DNA from: Adhaeribacter pallidiroseus
Lineage (GTDB): Bacteria; Bacteroidota; Bacteroidia; Cytophagales; Hymenobacteraceae
Direction: 5' to 3'
NCBI RefSeq assembly: GCF_003340495.1
Contig: NZ_QASA01000001.1
Location: forward strand, 2,914,001 to 2,978,000
Length of the DNA: 64,000 nucleotides
Part shown: positions 53,890-63,092 of the stretch, in pieces
Numbering within the stretch: the stretch's first letter is position 1
How the letters are laid out: every line of letters starts with the position of its first letter
The notes under the pieces: model-generated
Seen by the model: the letters and a program-made list of their open reading frames with translations, nothing else
Databases searched by the model: none
What the model was told of the DNA's origin: nothing
Made by a program: the position numbers and the translations under genes

Positions 53890-54530
53890 GGTTTTAGAGA
53901 AGTAAAGCTTAGTCATCGATAATCTGTCTGATTTTCAGTTAATTTTTCTGATACCCGCCAGTTGGGTTTAGCGAGCTCAGGTGGAAGAACAACACAAATA
54001 TAACATAAGGTACTATGCAAAGCAAGGTACTAAGTAACAAATAGTATTATATACTTGATAAAACCCAATTTAAATCAAATAGAGGGAGTTTTTAATTAAA
54101 AATATTTTTAAAAAGATTAATTGATCCGGAATAATACTTGGCATCAACCAAAATTAAAGAGTACCAAATGACGAATTGTTCCGCTGTAACAGAGCTGTGA
54201 GTTGTTAGCTGGCAATAAGAATGGATAAAATTAGAACCCGAAATTATAGCTAAGGGCTATAATTTATACTAAATAAAAATTCATCCTAATTACATGAACT
54301 TGGCATTTAAAAACCTATTCTCTTTAATTATCTTATTAATACAATTTTAAATTAAATAGATTCAATTTTTAAAATTTAAAAAATCTAATATTACTTTTCA
54401 AAAACATGATGCAGCTTTATCTAATCTAATTATTTGCCTCTTCATTTTGTAATTTAATCCATTATCTATAAATTACTTACTTAAATAACTTCTTAAGTTT
54501 TTCATATTTAAATAAAGAAATAAATTATCT
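53890..54530. other. AT-rich divergent spacer
   Basis: A 640-bp AT-rich region separates the receptor and GAF genes. A dodecamer copy lies at 54372-54383. No ORF, RNA gene or hairpin is convincing; two promoters are expected. Confidence 0.35.
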
Positions 54531-55280
54531 ATGTCGGAACTGTACCCTACTTCCAGTACTCCTTTTACCATGGATCAGGAATCTAAAAGATTAGAAGCCT
54601 TACACGCTTACCATATTTTAGATACTCCCGAAGAAGAACAATACAATAATTTAGTAATTTTAGCATCTTACATTTGCGGAACACCCATTTCTTTAATTAG
54701 CTTAATCACTCAAAACCGGCAATGGTTTAAAGCTAAAGTAGGTATTTCCAGTACCGAAACGCTCCGGACAGATTCTTTTTGCCAGTATGCCATTGAAAGC
54801 GATGATGTTCTGGAAATACCCGATACTTTAGAAGATATTCGTTTTTACAATAATCCGTACGTTACCGGCGATCCTAATATCCGTTTTTACGCCGGTGCTC
54901 CTTTAGTTACAAACGCGGGTTACCGTTTAGGCACTTTATGTGTAATCGATAATCAGCCGCGGGAACTTACCGAAGCTCAGAAAATGGCTTTAGCTACGCT
55001 TTCGGAGCAAGTAGTAGCTCATTTAGAGTTAAGGCAAAAAAAAGAAGAGCTGGAACAGGAAAAATACCAAATAAAGACCTTAAACAAAAAGTTGCATCAG
55101 GTTATGATGTTCGTGAATCAGCAATTACCAAACGCTATTAAAGAGTTAGAATTGGCCGAAAAACAACTAGTGCAAGATGCTACTCGAAAGGATTTTTTGG
55201 AGGTGGAAAGTATTCGGGCATTGCAGAAAAATCTCGCCCAATTAAAAAATATTCATTCGGTATTAAGTAAAAATCAGTAA
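54531..55280 (+). CDS. GAF-domain sensor-like protein with C-terminal coiled coil
   Basis: The 249-residue protein carries a GAF domain at about 20-170, with the typical start DQESKRLEALHAYHILDTPEEEQYNNLVILAS and the FYAGAPLVTNAGYRLGTLCVIDNQPREL core. Residues 172-245 form a long coiled coil (LELRQKKEELEQEKYQIKTLNKKL). There is no kinase or cyclase domain, so it must signal through a partner or by oligomerisation. GAF domains of this sub-type often bind a redox or tetrapyrrole ligand, but no chromophore Cys can be named. It stands alone. Confidence 0.8.
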   Translation: MSELYPTSSTPFTMDQESKRLEALHAYHILDTPEEEQYNNLVILASYICGTPISLISLITQNRQWFKAKVGISSTETLRTDSFCQYAIESDDVLEIPDTLEDIRFYNNPYVTGDPNIRFYAGAPLVTNAGYRLGTLCVIDNQPRELTEAQKMALATLSEQVVAHLELRQKKEELEQEKYQIKTLNKKLHQVMMFVNQQLPNAIKELELAEKQLVQDATRKDFLEVESIRALQKNLAQLKNIHSVLSKNQ

Positions 55281-55488
55281 GCCTAAATCATTCGAAAAAC
55301 AATCTTAAGGCCATTGGTTTTCATAATTGATACGAATAAGGCAATGCGTCTGAGGCCAACATCTTAACAGCTAAAAATAAAGTTGGAAAGAGTAAATTAT
55401 TAGCAAGAAGAATAAAATTTAAAAAAAGGCAACTTTTCTCTTAAATTCAGGCTAAAAGCTTCGGTAGATTGTCACAAAGCTTTTTCTC

Positions 55489-56565
55489 ATGAATCATTTA
55501 TTTAGCCCGCTCACCGTAAAGTCTATTACTTTTAAAAACCGGATAGTTGTTTCGCCGATGTGCCAGTATTCCAGCACCGATGGCTTTGCGAACGACTGGC
55601 ATTTGGTGCATCTGGGTAGTCGGGCAGTAGGCGGCGCCGCCTTAGTAATTGCCGAAGCCACAGCCGTTAACCCGGAAGGCCGGATTACACCCCACGACTT
55701 AGGCCTTTGGCAAGATGAGCATATTCCTTTTTTGCAACGCATCACTACTTTTATACAACAACAAGGCGCGGTACCGGGAGTTCAACTGGCTCATGCCGGT
55801 CGCAAAGCCAGTAAAAGCTCGCCTTGGACCGGCAGCTTGCATCTATCGCCCACCGAAGGGGGTTGGGAAAACGTAATGGCGCCCAGTCCGGTGCCCATCA
55901 ATCAGGAAACCCCACCACCGCAGGAATTGACCTTAGAACAAATTGCAAACGTAATAGCCGATTTTAAAGCGGCCGCTGCCCGGGCTTTAACGGCCGGATT
56001 TAAGGTAATTGAAATTCACGGCGCCCATGGTTATTTATTGCACGAATTTTTGTCGCCGCTTACCAACCAACGAACCGATGCCTACGGGGGGTCTTTCGAA
56101 AACCGAACCCGGCTTGTTTTAGAAGTAGTGCAAGCCATAATGGAAGTATGGCCCGCCGATTTACCGTTATTCGTTCGCTTATCGGCCACCGATTGGGTTC
56201 CCGACCAAAACTCCTGGAAGCTAGAAGACTCGGTAGAACTTGCCCGTCAGTTAAAATCTTTAGGAGTTGATTTAATTGATTGCTCTTCGGGCGGAAACGT
56301 ACCAGTGCAACAAATAAAACCCGGCCCCGGCTACCAAACCCCTTTTGCCCAAGCTATCCGGAAAGAAGCCGCTGTTTTAACCGGTGCCGTTGGTTTAATT
56401 ACTTCTTCCCTGCAGGCCGATCACATCATCCGCTCGGAGCAAGCCGATATGGTATTTATTGCCCGGGAATTTCTCCGCGATCCGTATTTTGGCTTAACCG
56501 CCGCTTCGGAACTGCACCAACCGCAAAGCTGGCCCGTGCAATACGAACGGGCCAAACCCCGGTAA
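55489..56565 (+). CDS. Old-yellow-enzyme family NADH:flavin oxidoreductase, YqjM-like
   Basis: The 358-residue FMN enzyme reduces activated alkenes or similar xenobiotics. VVSPMCQYSSTDGFANDWHLVHLGSRAVGG near residues 21-50 carries the redox-tuning Cys of the YqjM class, and VIEIHGAHGYLLHEFLSPLTNQRTDAYGGSFENR near 178-210 carries the substrate His pair and the NADPH side. GYQTPFAQAIRKEA and ADMVFIAREFLRDPYF bind FMN phosphate. It stands alone; a dodecamer copy lies at 56587-56598 after its stop. Confidence 0.9.
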   Translation: MNHLFSPLTVKSITFKNRIVVSPMCQYSSTDGFANDWHLVHLGSRAVGGAALVIAEATAVNPEGRITPHDLGLWQDEHIPFLQRITTFIQQQGAVPGVQLAHAGRKASKSSPWTGSLHLSPTEGGWENVMAPSPVPINQETPPPQELTLEQIANVIADFKAAAARALTAGFKVIEIHGAHGYLLHEFLSPLTNQRTDAYGGSFENRTRLVLEVVQAIMEVWPADLPLFVRLSATDWVPDQNSWKLEDSVELARQLKSLGVDLIDCSSGGNVPVQQIKPGPGYQTPFAQAIRKEAAVLTGAVGLITSSLQADHIIRSEQADMVFIAREFLRDPYFGLTAASELHQPQSWPVQYERAKPR

Positions 56566-56635
56566 ATAGGCAGCGCTACGTTGCCAAAATTTAAAAAAAC
56601 AGCTGTTTTCGCGAAGAGAAGGGCTTAGATGGTGT

Positions 56636-57295
56636 TTACTCCAGTAAGCGAAAAGATAGATCCTGTAAAAAACCAGGATAAGAATTAGATTGCTGGTGGT
56701 GTAGATTATTTACGGCTAAAGCGGGCAAAGTATGCTGGAGCGTTAACTCTAAGTTGCGATGCTCTTGCTGGGTTTTGCTGAACGCCTCTAAACCAAACGT
56801 ATAGAATATTTGCCGATGAACTCTAATCCGGGTTAACTCTACGCCACAACCTTCTTCGGGCCACGAATTTGCCGCGACTTGCTTGAGGCTATTGTCTGGA
56901 TTTATCCCCATTTTAATAAGTAATCGTTCCTTATCCACCCGCACCCAGAGCTGCTCATTTGAATTTAACGGCTGTTCACTGAACTGCTGGAGCAAGTTTA
57001 GGTTTTCTGCGTCTGATTCTAGTAGCCCAAAGCTGTACTTTACCCAATCATTAGCTAACCCAGAATTAGCGTTCATTAAAGGCACTACTCCCCGCTCTGC
57101 TAATAAAATCTTTACTTCAACCTTTCCTTCCCGAATCTTTACGCCAATCTTACTTAAACCGGGTTGCCATAAGTAAATATCCGCGCGATCCCATTTGTCC
57201 GTAAAAAACTGCTGGTGAGCATTAAACCAATGTTCTATTGATTCGGTTTCGGTCCGATTTTTAAAAAACCATCGTATCTCGGCACTGTAAACCAT
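56636..57295 (-). CDS. Hypothetical protein
   Basis: The 219-residue soluble protein has no domain I can name with confidence. The opening YSAEIRWFFKN and alternating charged strands (IGVKIREGKVEVKILLAERG; LWVRVDKERLLIKMG; GVELTRIRVHRQIFYTFGLEAF) suggest a beta-barrel of the CYTH/triphosphate-tunnel type, but the ExExK signature is not clearly present. Transcribed convergently with the OYE gene and in the same direction as purE, 101 bp upstream of which it ends the run of minus-strand genes. Confidence 0.65.
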   Translation of the reverse strand: MVYSAEIRWFFKNRTETESIEHWFNAHQQFFTDKWDRADIYLWQPGLSKIGVKIREGKVEVKILLAERGVVPLMNANSGLANDWVKYSFGLLESDAENLNLLQQFSEQPLNSNEQLWVRVDKERLLIKMGINPDNSLKQVAANSWPEEGCGVELTRIRVHRQIFYTFGLEAFSKTQQEHRNLELTLQHTLPALAVNNLHHQQSNSYPGFLQDLSFRLLE

Positions 57296-57396
57296 ATTAT
57301 ACGGCTAACTTAAAAAGAATGGCATGGCCGCCATTAATTACCAGTAGACTGGCGCCCGACAAGTACCTTAATACAAAATCCGGGTCAGCTAATAGC

Positions 57397-57930
57397 TTAA
57401 TCATCGTCGCGCTCGCCGCGGCGGAGTTCGTCTACGGAACGCATTACTTTTTCCCGGAGCGAGTTGCGGTATTTTTCTAAACGGTCGGCGATAGCCGCAT
57501 TAAATGTACCCAGAATTTGCGCGGCCAGTAAACCGGCATTTTGGGCGCCGTTTAAAGCTACCGTAGCCACTGGTATGCCACCCGGCATTTGCAAAATAGA
57601 TAACACCGAGTCCCACCCATCAATAGAGTTACTGGATTTCACCGGTACGCCAATTACGGGCAAAGTAGTCAGGGAGGCCACCATACCGGGTAAATGAGCT
57701 GCCCCTCCGGCACCGGCAATAATTACCCGCAACCCGCGCTTGCGGGCATTTTCGGCGTATTCTACCATGCGGTGCGGCGTTCGGTGCGCCGACACAATAG
57801 TTAACTCAAACGGAATATTCATTACCTCTAAGATTTCGGCGGCGGGCTCCATTACTTTTAAATCAGATTGGCTGCCCATAATAATCCCGATTAATGGAGT
57901 GGATTGATTACTAGCGGATGTTTCGGTCAT
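57397..57930 (-). CDS. purE: 5-(carboxyamino)imidazole ribonucleotide mutase
   Basis: The 177-residue class I PurE converts N5-CAIR to CAIR in purine synthesis. The phosphate/substrate motif [11 protein letters not shown] (about residues 17-27), SAHRTPHRM (catalytic His of the AHR motif) and [15 protein letters not shown] are complete. The start codon overlaps the purK stop by four bases (57927-57930), the usual translational coupling. The C-terminal tail is rich in Arg and Asp. Confidence 0.95.
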   Translation of the reverse strand: MTETSASNQSTPLIGIIMGSQSDLKVMEPAAEILEVMNIPFELTIVSAHRTPHRMVEYAENARKRGLRVIIAGAGGAAHLPGMVASLTTLPVIGVPVKSSNSIDGWDSVLSILQMPGGIPVATVALNGAQNAGLLAAQILGTFNAAIADRLEKYRNSLREKVMRSVDELRRGERDDD

Positions 57931-59057
57931 GCTTTTACTTTAATTACTTCTTTTACCTTATTTGCTTTTTGCGTGGCTTCGGCTACCGTAGCCGCCGTAA
58001 TAATTACGTGTCCCATTTTCCGGGCCGGCCGGGTAAATTTCTTACCGTATAAATGAATACTGACTCCCGGAATAGCCAAAGCTTCCGGCAAACCTTCGTA
58101 TTGCGCCAGGCCCGAAAAACCCGGTTCTCCGAGTAAGTTGAGCATTACGGCGGCGCTATGGCCCTGGGTATTTCCTAAAGGTAAATTTAAAATAGCCCGT
58201 AAGTGCTGTTCAAACTGCGACGTAAGATTAGCTTTATACGTATGGTGCCCGCTGTTATGCGGCCGAGGGGCCACCTCGTTTACTAATATTTCACCTTCTT
58301 TGGTCAGGAACATTTCTACGGCGAGTAAACCTACCATGTTTAAGGCCTGAATAACTTGTTTAGCAATTTCCTGGGCTTGTGCGGCTATTTCCGGCGAAAT
58401 AGCCGCCGGCGAAAATAAATAATCTACCAGGTTGTGCACCGGATGAAATACCAGTTCCACTGCCGGAAAACAGCTTACCTCCCCGTTCGGATTACGGGCT
58501 ACCAACACGGCCAGTTCTTTATCGTAATCCACTAATTTCTCCAGTACCGTGGGCGCTTCAAATCCCTTCTCGAAATCAGTGGGACTCGTCAGGCGAGTTA
58601 CTCCGCGGCCGTCGTAGCCCAAGGTGCGTAATTTTTGAAAGGCTGGCAAAAAATCAGCTTGTTCTAATAATTCTGTTTTGTTCTGGAGCAACCGAAAATC
58701 GGCGGTGGGTATTGCGTTATTTTTATAAAATTCTTTTTGTAAGCCTTTGTCCTGAATGATTTTTATTACTTCAGGCTCCGGAAACACGTGTACGCCTTCT
58801 TGTTTTAATTGCAACAGAGCCGCGGTATTTACGTGTTCAATCTCGATGGTTACTACGTTACACTTTTTTCCGAAAGCATAAACGGTATCGTAATCGGCAA
58901 AGCTACCCACCACGAATTCGTTACATAATGATTGGCAGGGGGCTTCCGGGTCCGGATCCAGAATTAACGTGTATAAATTTAAATCAATCCCGGCTTGCAG
59001 CAGCATCCGGCCCAATTGGCCGCCCCCTAAAATACCGAGTTTAATTTCTCCTTGCAT
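57927..59057 (-). CDS. purK: 5-(carboxyamino)imidazole ribonucleotide synthase
   Basis: The 376-residue ATP-grasp enzyme carboxylates AIR to N5-CAIR with ATP and bicarbonate. The N-terminal preATP-grasp domain has [17 protein letters not shown] (residues 7-23). The ATP-grasp core has [10 protein letters not shown] near 147 and [27 protein letters not shown] near 250-276, with acidic Mg ligands. It is first in the purK-purE operon. Length is normal. Confidence 0.95.
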   Translation of the reverse strand: MQGEIKLGILGGGQLGRMLLQAGIDLNLYTLILDPDPEAPCQSLCNEFVVGSFADYDTVYAFGKKCNVVTIEIEHVNTAALLQLKQEGVHVFPEPEVIKIIQDKGLQKEFYKNNAIPTADFRLLQNKTELLEQADFLPAFQKLRTLGYDGRGVTRLTSPTDFEKGFEAPTVLEKLVDYDKELAVLVARNPNGEVSCFPAVELVFHPVHNLVDYLFSPAAISPEIAAQAQEIAKQVIQALNMVGLLAVEMFLTKEGEILVNEVAPRPHNSGHHTYKANLTSQFEQHLRAILNLPLGNTQGHSAAVMLNLLGEPGFSGLAQYEGLPEALAIPGVSIHLYGKKFTRPARKMGHVIITAATVAEATQKANKVKEVIKVKA

Positions 59058-59399
59058 GGTTGTTTTTTATTTAACGGATGAAGCCCAAAAGTAAGCAATT
59101 TATTTATTTGCCAAAGTATCAGCCAGCAGCCGTGCCATAAACTAACTAACTGTTCACTATTATTTATTTGTTCGTTGTTGGTATAAATAATTTTAAATAA
59201 TTAAAACGCAAAATAGCCTGTTCGCTGCAAAGATTTCGGTGAAATATTGATTACTTACTTTCATTATTAAACACGTGCGGGCTTTCTCCATTTTACGTTC
59301 TTACCATTTATAACACGCTTTTAAAACAACCGTATGGGCCAGTTATAAACTATTACTACCTTTACTTTTATTTTTTAAATTTTAATCAGGCTCCGGTTC
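59058..59399. other. Divergent spacer with repeat words
   Basis: The inverted copy of the 12-mer AACAACGAACAA lies at 59168-59179, and a dodecamer copy at 59371-59382, 18 bp before the MarC-family start. Promoters of purK and the MarC-family gene are expected here. Confidence 0.4.
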
Positions 59400-60017
59400 A
59401 TGGAAATTTTGCTGGCTACCTTTTCGGCGCTTTTCTCGGTGGTAAATCCTTTTGGAGCTATGCCGGTATTTTTAACGCTTACCCAAGACGACACCCCGGA
59501 ACGCCGGCGGCAACAGGCCTTAAGGGCCTGCTTATACATGATCGGCATTTTAGCGGTATTTTTCTTAGCCGGCCAGTATATTTTAAATTTTTTCGGTTTA
59601 CGCATTCACGATTTACGCATTGCCGGCGGAATCATGATTTTAAAAGCCGGAATAGATTTACTCAACACCAAGTCTGACGCGGGCCGTAAAGTATCGAAAG
59701 ATGCCGTGGAGGAAAGCATAAGCAAGCCCGATATTTCTTTTACGCCGCTCGCCATGCCCATGCTATCTGGCCCTGGTGCTATTGCCGTAAGTATTGGTTT
59801 GTTTACCCAATCTTTGTCGTACACCGATATGGCTTTAATTATTCTGGCCATTGTGCTGTTGGCCATTCCCACGTATTATATTTTAATTTTTTCGCCGAAA
59901 CTTATCCGGGTAATGGGCAAAGCCGGTTTAGAGGCCTTATCTAAAATCATGGGTTTTATCGTGCTTTCGCTGGGGGTGAATTTCATTACCTCAGCTTTAA
60001 TTGCGTTGTTTAAGTAG
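59400..60017 (+). CDS. MarC-family integral membrane protein
   Basis: The 205-residue protein has six hydrophobic segments. The first, ILLATFSALFSVVNPFGAMPVFLTLT, contains the NPxGxxPxFL motif that is diagnostic of the MarC/UPF0056 family; TPLAMPMLSGPGAIAVSIGL in the middle is the second conserved motif. Despite the name, no role in multiple antibiotic resistance is established. The stop codon (TAG at 60015-60017) overlaps the first base pairs of an inverted repeat (60017-60031). Confidence 0.9.
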   Translation: MEILLATFSALFSVVNPFGAMPVFLTLTQDDTPERRRQQALRACLYMIGILAVFFLAGQYILNFFGLRIHDLRIAGGIMILKAGIDLLNTKSDAGRKVSKDAVEESISKPDISFTPLAMPMLSGPGAIAVSIGLFTQSLSYTDMALIILAIVLLAIPTYYILIFSPKLIRVMGKAGLEALSKIMGFIVLSLGVNFITSALIALFK

Positions 60018-60348
60018 TCCACAGTCCACAGGTTAAAGTTTTTAGTTGGTAGTTGTTGGTTGATGGTTTAACACCTCCGTTTTTAAATTATTTGTGCTCC
60101 ACAAGCCATAATTTAATTTTTTAAATTTTCGGCGCGTCAGGTGAGTTTTTGATATACTAAAATTTAAAAATAAAGGAATCTTCAACTTTAGACTTTTAAT
60201 TAGTGCCTACAGCCCATAGTTTTAAAACCAGAAACCAGAGACCATACACAATCAACCGCAGACTATGTACCATCCGACTGTGTACTACGACCCCTCAACT
60301 GTGGACTGTGGACCATGGACTATCGACTAAAACTATTACCTTTGCCGC
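60018..60348. repeat. Spacer bracketed by inverted GTCCACAGTCC words
   Basis: GTCCACAGTCCACAG at 60017-60031 is repeated inverted at 60299-60313 (15 bp exact). Inside lie degenerate variants (GACTATG, GGACTGTGTACT-like words at 60260-60290) and a GTTGGTAGTTGTTGG stretch near 60050. A dodecamer copy is at 60117-60128. Confidence 0.5.
60337..60344 (+). promoter_or_regulatory. TACCTTTG box immediately before hemE
   Basis: The TAnnTTTG match ends four bases before the hemE ATG. If it is used, the mRNA would be leaderless or nearly so. No -33 TTTG is visible upstream, where the inverted repeat lies. Confidence 0.3.
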
Positions 60349-61404
60349 ATGGAGTTAAAGAATGATTTAATATTACGAGCCGCCGCCGGCGAACCAACGG
60401 AACGGACTCCCGTCTGGCTCATGCGGCAAGCGGGCCGGATTTTACCGGAATACCGGGCAGTGCGGAGCAGCGTAAGTGGCTTTAAAGAATTAGTAGAAAC
60501 CCCCGAGCTCGCCTCCGAAGTAACCATTCAGCCGGTAGATATTTTGGGCGTAGATGCCGCCATAATTTTTTCGGACATTTTGGTGGTACCGGAAGCCATG
60601 GGCTGCACCTACGAGATGATCGAACAACGTGGGCCCATTTTTCCGCAAACCATTCAAACTCCCGATGATGTTAAAAACTTACGCGTAGAAGAAGCCCATT
60701 TTCAACTGCACTACGTGTACGAAGCTATCCGGATAACTAAACGCGCCTTAAACGGCCGGGTACCTTTAATTGGGTTTGCTGGCGCTCCCTGGACTATTCT
60801 GGCTTACATGGTGGAAGGCAGCGGTTCTAAAACATTTTCCAAAGCCCGTAAACTTCTTTACACTTCGCCGGAATTAGCGCATACACTACTCGATAAAATT
60901 ACCACGGTTACCATTAATTACCTGCAAGCCCAGGTGGATGCCGGAGCCGCGATGTTACAAATTTTTGACTCTTGGGCAGGCATTTTGCCGCCGGCGCACT
61001 ACCACGAATTTTCTACCCGGTATATTGCCCGCATCTGCGATGCCATTACAACGGTGCCCGTTACTGTTTTTGCCAAAGGCGCTTTTTTTGCCTTGTCTGA
61101 ATTTGCCCAATTAGATTGTCAAACCATTGGTTTGGACTGGAACATGAATATAGCCGATTCCCGGGCCGCGATTGGCTTTAACAAAACTTTACAAGGTAAT
61201 TTAGATCCCTGCGCTTTATACGGTTCTTTCGATAATATCCGGCAAGAAACCATCGCCATGCTGCAAGCTTTCGGGCCTACCCGGCACATCGCTAATTTAG
61301 GTCACGGCGTTTACCCCGATACCGACCCCGATAAGGTGAAATGTTTTGTAGATACTATAAAAGAATACAGCAGCAAAATAAACGAGCCACAATCTGTAAC
61401 GTAG
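60349..61404 (+). CDS. hemE: Uroporphyrinogen decarboxylase
   Basis: The 351-residue enzyme removes four carboxylates from uroporphyrinogen III in heme synthesis, in the cytoplasm. The family signature [17 protein letters not shown] (residues 19-35) and [23 protein letters not shown] (about 141-163) are complete; the catalytic Asp is in [12 protein letters not shown]. The C-terminal [12 protein letters not shown] and [15 protein letters not shown] complete the barrel. Standard length. Heme need is consistent with the two cytochrome c proteins in this window. Confidence 0.95.
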   Translation: MELKNDLILRAAAGEPTERTPVWLMRQAGRILPEYRAVRSSVSGFKELVETPELASEVTIQPVDILGVDAAIIFSDILVVPEAMGCTYEMIEQRGPIFPQTIQTPDDVKNLRVEEAHFQLHYVYEAIRITKRALNGRVPLIGFAGAPWTILAYMVEGSGSKTFSKARKLLYTSPELAHTLLDKITTVTINYLQAQVDAGAAMLQIFDSWAGILPPAHYHEFSTRYIARICDAITTVPVTVFAKGAFFALSEFAQLDCQTIGLDWNMNIADSRAAIGFNKTLQGNLDPCALYGSFDNIRQETIAMLQAFGPTRHIANLGHGVYPDTDPDKVKCFVDTIKEYSSKINEPQSVT

Positions 61405-61649
61405 CGCTTATTTTGGCGATTTCGGATTAAGCCTACTTGTTAGCGCCTAGATAAATGGAACTCATAACATTTGTTTTAATTCACCTGATAACTCCAGCGT
61501 TTGGCTTAGCAAGCTATCTTTTTTAAAAAAAGGAAAATTTTAAAAGAATTAGTTGAAAACCCTCCTCTAATCGACTTTTTTTTATTTTTAGTATTTACGG
61601 CGGAATACTGCTAATTATTTTAACCGAAATATTTTGGAAATGGTCCGCT

Positions 61650-61835
61650 ATGGCTTCTTTAGGTGCATTTTTCCTGATAGTTCCGGGTATGCTTATGATG
61701 GGCTTAATTGCTTACAGAAACTATAAACTCAGGTATATTTCTGTTTACCATAACTTCGCCTTTAAAAGCGGATTATTTTATTGTTTTATGATGGCGGGTA
61801 TTTTTTTGGTTGGTAACCTTTTATATAAAGGTTAA
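61650..61835 (+). CDS. Small two-span membrane protein
   Basis: The 61-residue product has two hydrophobic segments (about residues 3-21 and 42-58) joined by a basic, aromatic loop (YRNYKLRYISVYHNFAFK). The frame stays open upstream to 61554 and encodes another hydrophobic stretch (GGILLIILTEIF) without an ATG, so the real protein could be longer with an unusual start. No family recognised. Confidence 0.5.
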   Translation: MASLGAFFLIVPGMLMMGLIAYRNYKLRYISVYHNFAFKSGLFYCFMMAGIFLVGNLLYKG

Positions 61836-61916
61836 ATACTCGTGCAGTTATTTGATAAACCAAACCTTTAATTTACGGCGGATTTTGTATTAACTCCATC
61901 ATGCGCAAAGTAAATC

Positions 61917-61970
61917 TTATCAAAATTTAAAAAAGCCGCTTTTTAAAGCGGCTTTTTTAAATTTTGATAA
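61917..61970. terminator. Perfect 26-bp-arm bidirectional terminator
   Basis: Arms 61917-61942 and 61945-61970 are exact complements with a two-base loop. The GC core is GCCGC; each arm contains one dodecamer copy (61923-61934 and 61953-61964). It lies between convergent genes at 61835 and 61978 and serves both. Confidence 0.85.
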
Positions 61971-61977
61971 TCTATCG

Positions 61978-62898
61978 CTATTCTAATGGCTCGTCGTCTT
62001 CGTTGTTTTCCGGGTTGCTTTCGTTCTCTTCTTCGCCGGCATCTTGCCGAAGTACCGTATCTGAATCATCCGTAAGCGCATCTAATAACTTATTTACTTC
62101 CGTAGCTTTTTCTGTTTCGTTTAATTTCTCGAACGATACCGCTAAGTTGCGCAACGCTCGTTTAATAATGTCCGGATTAGAGCAAGGCTCATAAAAGATA
62201 TCGACCGGGTGCAAGTTTAGCTGCAAAATATACGAATCAATATCGGCTTTCGATAAGATTAAGCCTCGGTTATACACATTAATATAAAACTGGTAGCCGT
62301 CCTTTTTGTAAGTCAGAATAAATAAGTTCGGCAGATTAACCCCGTAAACCGGCAAGCCTAGCTTTTGCGCCACGGTCAGGTAAATAACGCATAAAGTTAA
62401 CGGATTGCCTCTTTGCGTTTCTAGTGCCAGGTGCAGCATGGAATTAGCCGGCGAATGAAAATTTTTAGTGTTAGCCGAAAACTTATAAATGCGGAATAAA
62501 ACGTGATTTAAGGCTTTGATTTGGTCGTAAGGATGCATATCTGGTTTAATGTGCAACCAGGCTTCGTAATAAATCTGGTCCAGCGTTTTATTAATTACCG
62601 CTAAATCAGCATCTGGGTATTGGTAAGTATTCACTAACCACATGCCCTCGATTAAACTCTGTCCTCCTGTTTTTCGCCAAGTGGCTAATCTACTTAATAA
62701 AGATTCATACTGTAGTTTATGAATCAGATCTTCGATTTTTTTCTGTACCTCGGGGTTAATGCTTTCTTCCCAGTGTTCTTCTAAAAAAGGAATTACCGGC
62801 TCACCCAGCGATACAATTTTATCTTCTACGTGTACGGATATTTCCTGGTCCTCGTCGTCGAGTAAAGATATTAAAGCTTTTATTTCTTGATTTGTCAC
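61978..62898 (-). CDS. SirB1/transglutaminase-like protein
   Basis: The 306-residue protein starts with GTG at 62898; no better ATG is close. The N-terminal 75 residues are HEAT-like helices. The middle (about residues 85-235) matches the SirB1/UPF0162 transglutaminase-like domain: SPANSMLHLALETQRGNPLTLCVIYLTVAQKLGLPVYGVNLPNLFIL, including the Cys of TLCVIY and later His/Asp positions. The C-terminus is very acidic (EEENESNPENNEDDE). Function is unknown; the family is widespread in Proteobacteria and Bacteroidota. Confidence 0.8.
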   Translation of the reverse strand: MTNQEIKALISLLDDEDQEISVHVEDKIVSLGEPVIPFLEEHWEESINPEVQKKIEDLIHKLQYESLLSRLATWRKTGGQSLIEGMWLVNTYQYPDADLAVINKTLDQIYYEAWLHIKPDMHPYDQIKALNHVLFRIYKFSANTKNFHSPANSMLHLALETQRGNPLTLCVIYLTVAQKLGLPVYGVNLPNLFILTYKKDGYQFYINVYNRGLILSKADIDSYILQLNLHPVDIFYEPCSNPDIIKRALRNLAVSFEKLNETEKATEVNKLLDALTDDSDTVLRQDAGEEENESNPENNEDDEPLE

Positions 62899-63092
62899 TC
62901 TTTAATAATTAGAAATTAAAAATTAGAAATCCATTCCATATTGTTTTCTTATTTCTGATTAACACTAACAAAATTACCTGATCCCTGCGTTTCCTTTTTG
63001 CCGCGCTACTTAAAAAGAATTTTCGCTTCTTTCAAACGAAGGAAGGCGTACAAATTTCTAATTTTAAATTTTTAATTTCTAATTTATTTTCT
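62899..63092. repeat. Spacer bracketed by inverted TTAGAAATT words
   Basis: AATTAGAAATTAAAAATT (62907-62924) is repeated inverted at 63067-63084 (18 bp exact), and AGAAAT/ATTTCT extends the pairing. The right block is itself degenerate tandem (ATTTCTAATTTT near 63054). Such low-complexity inverted blocks resemble the pair flanking 60018-60348. Confidence 0.5.
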
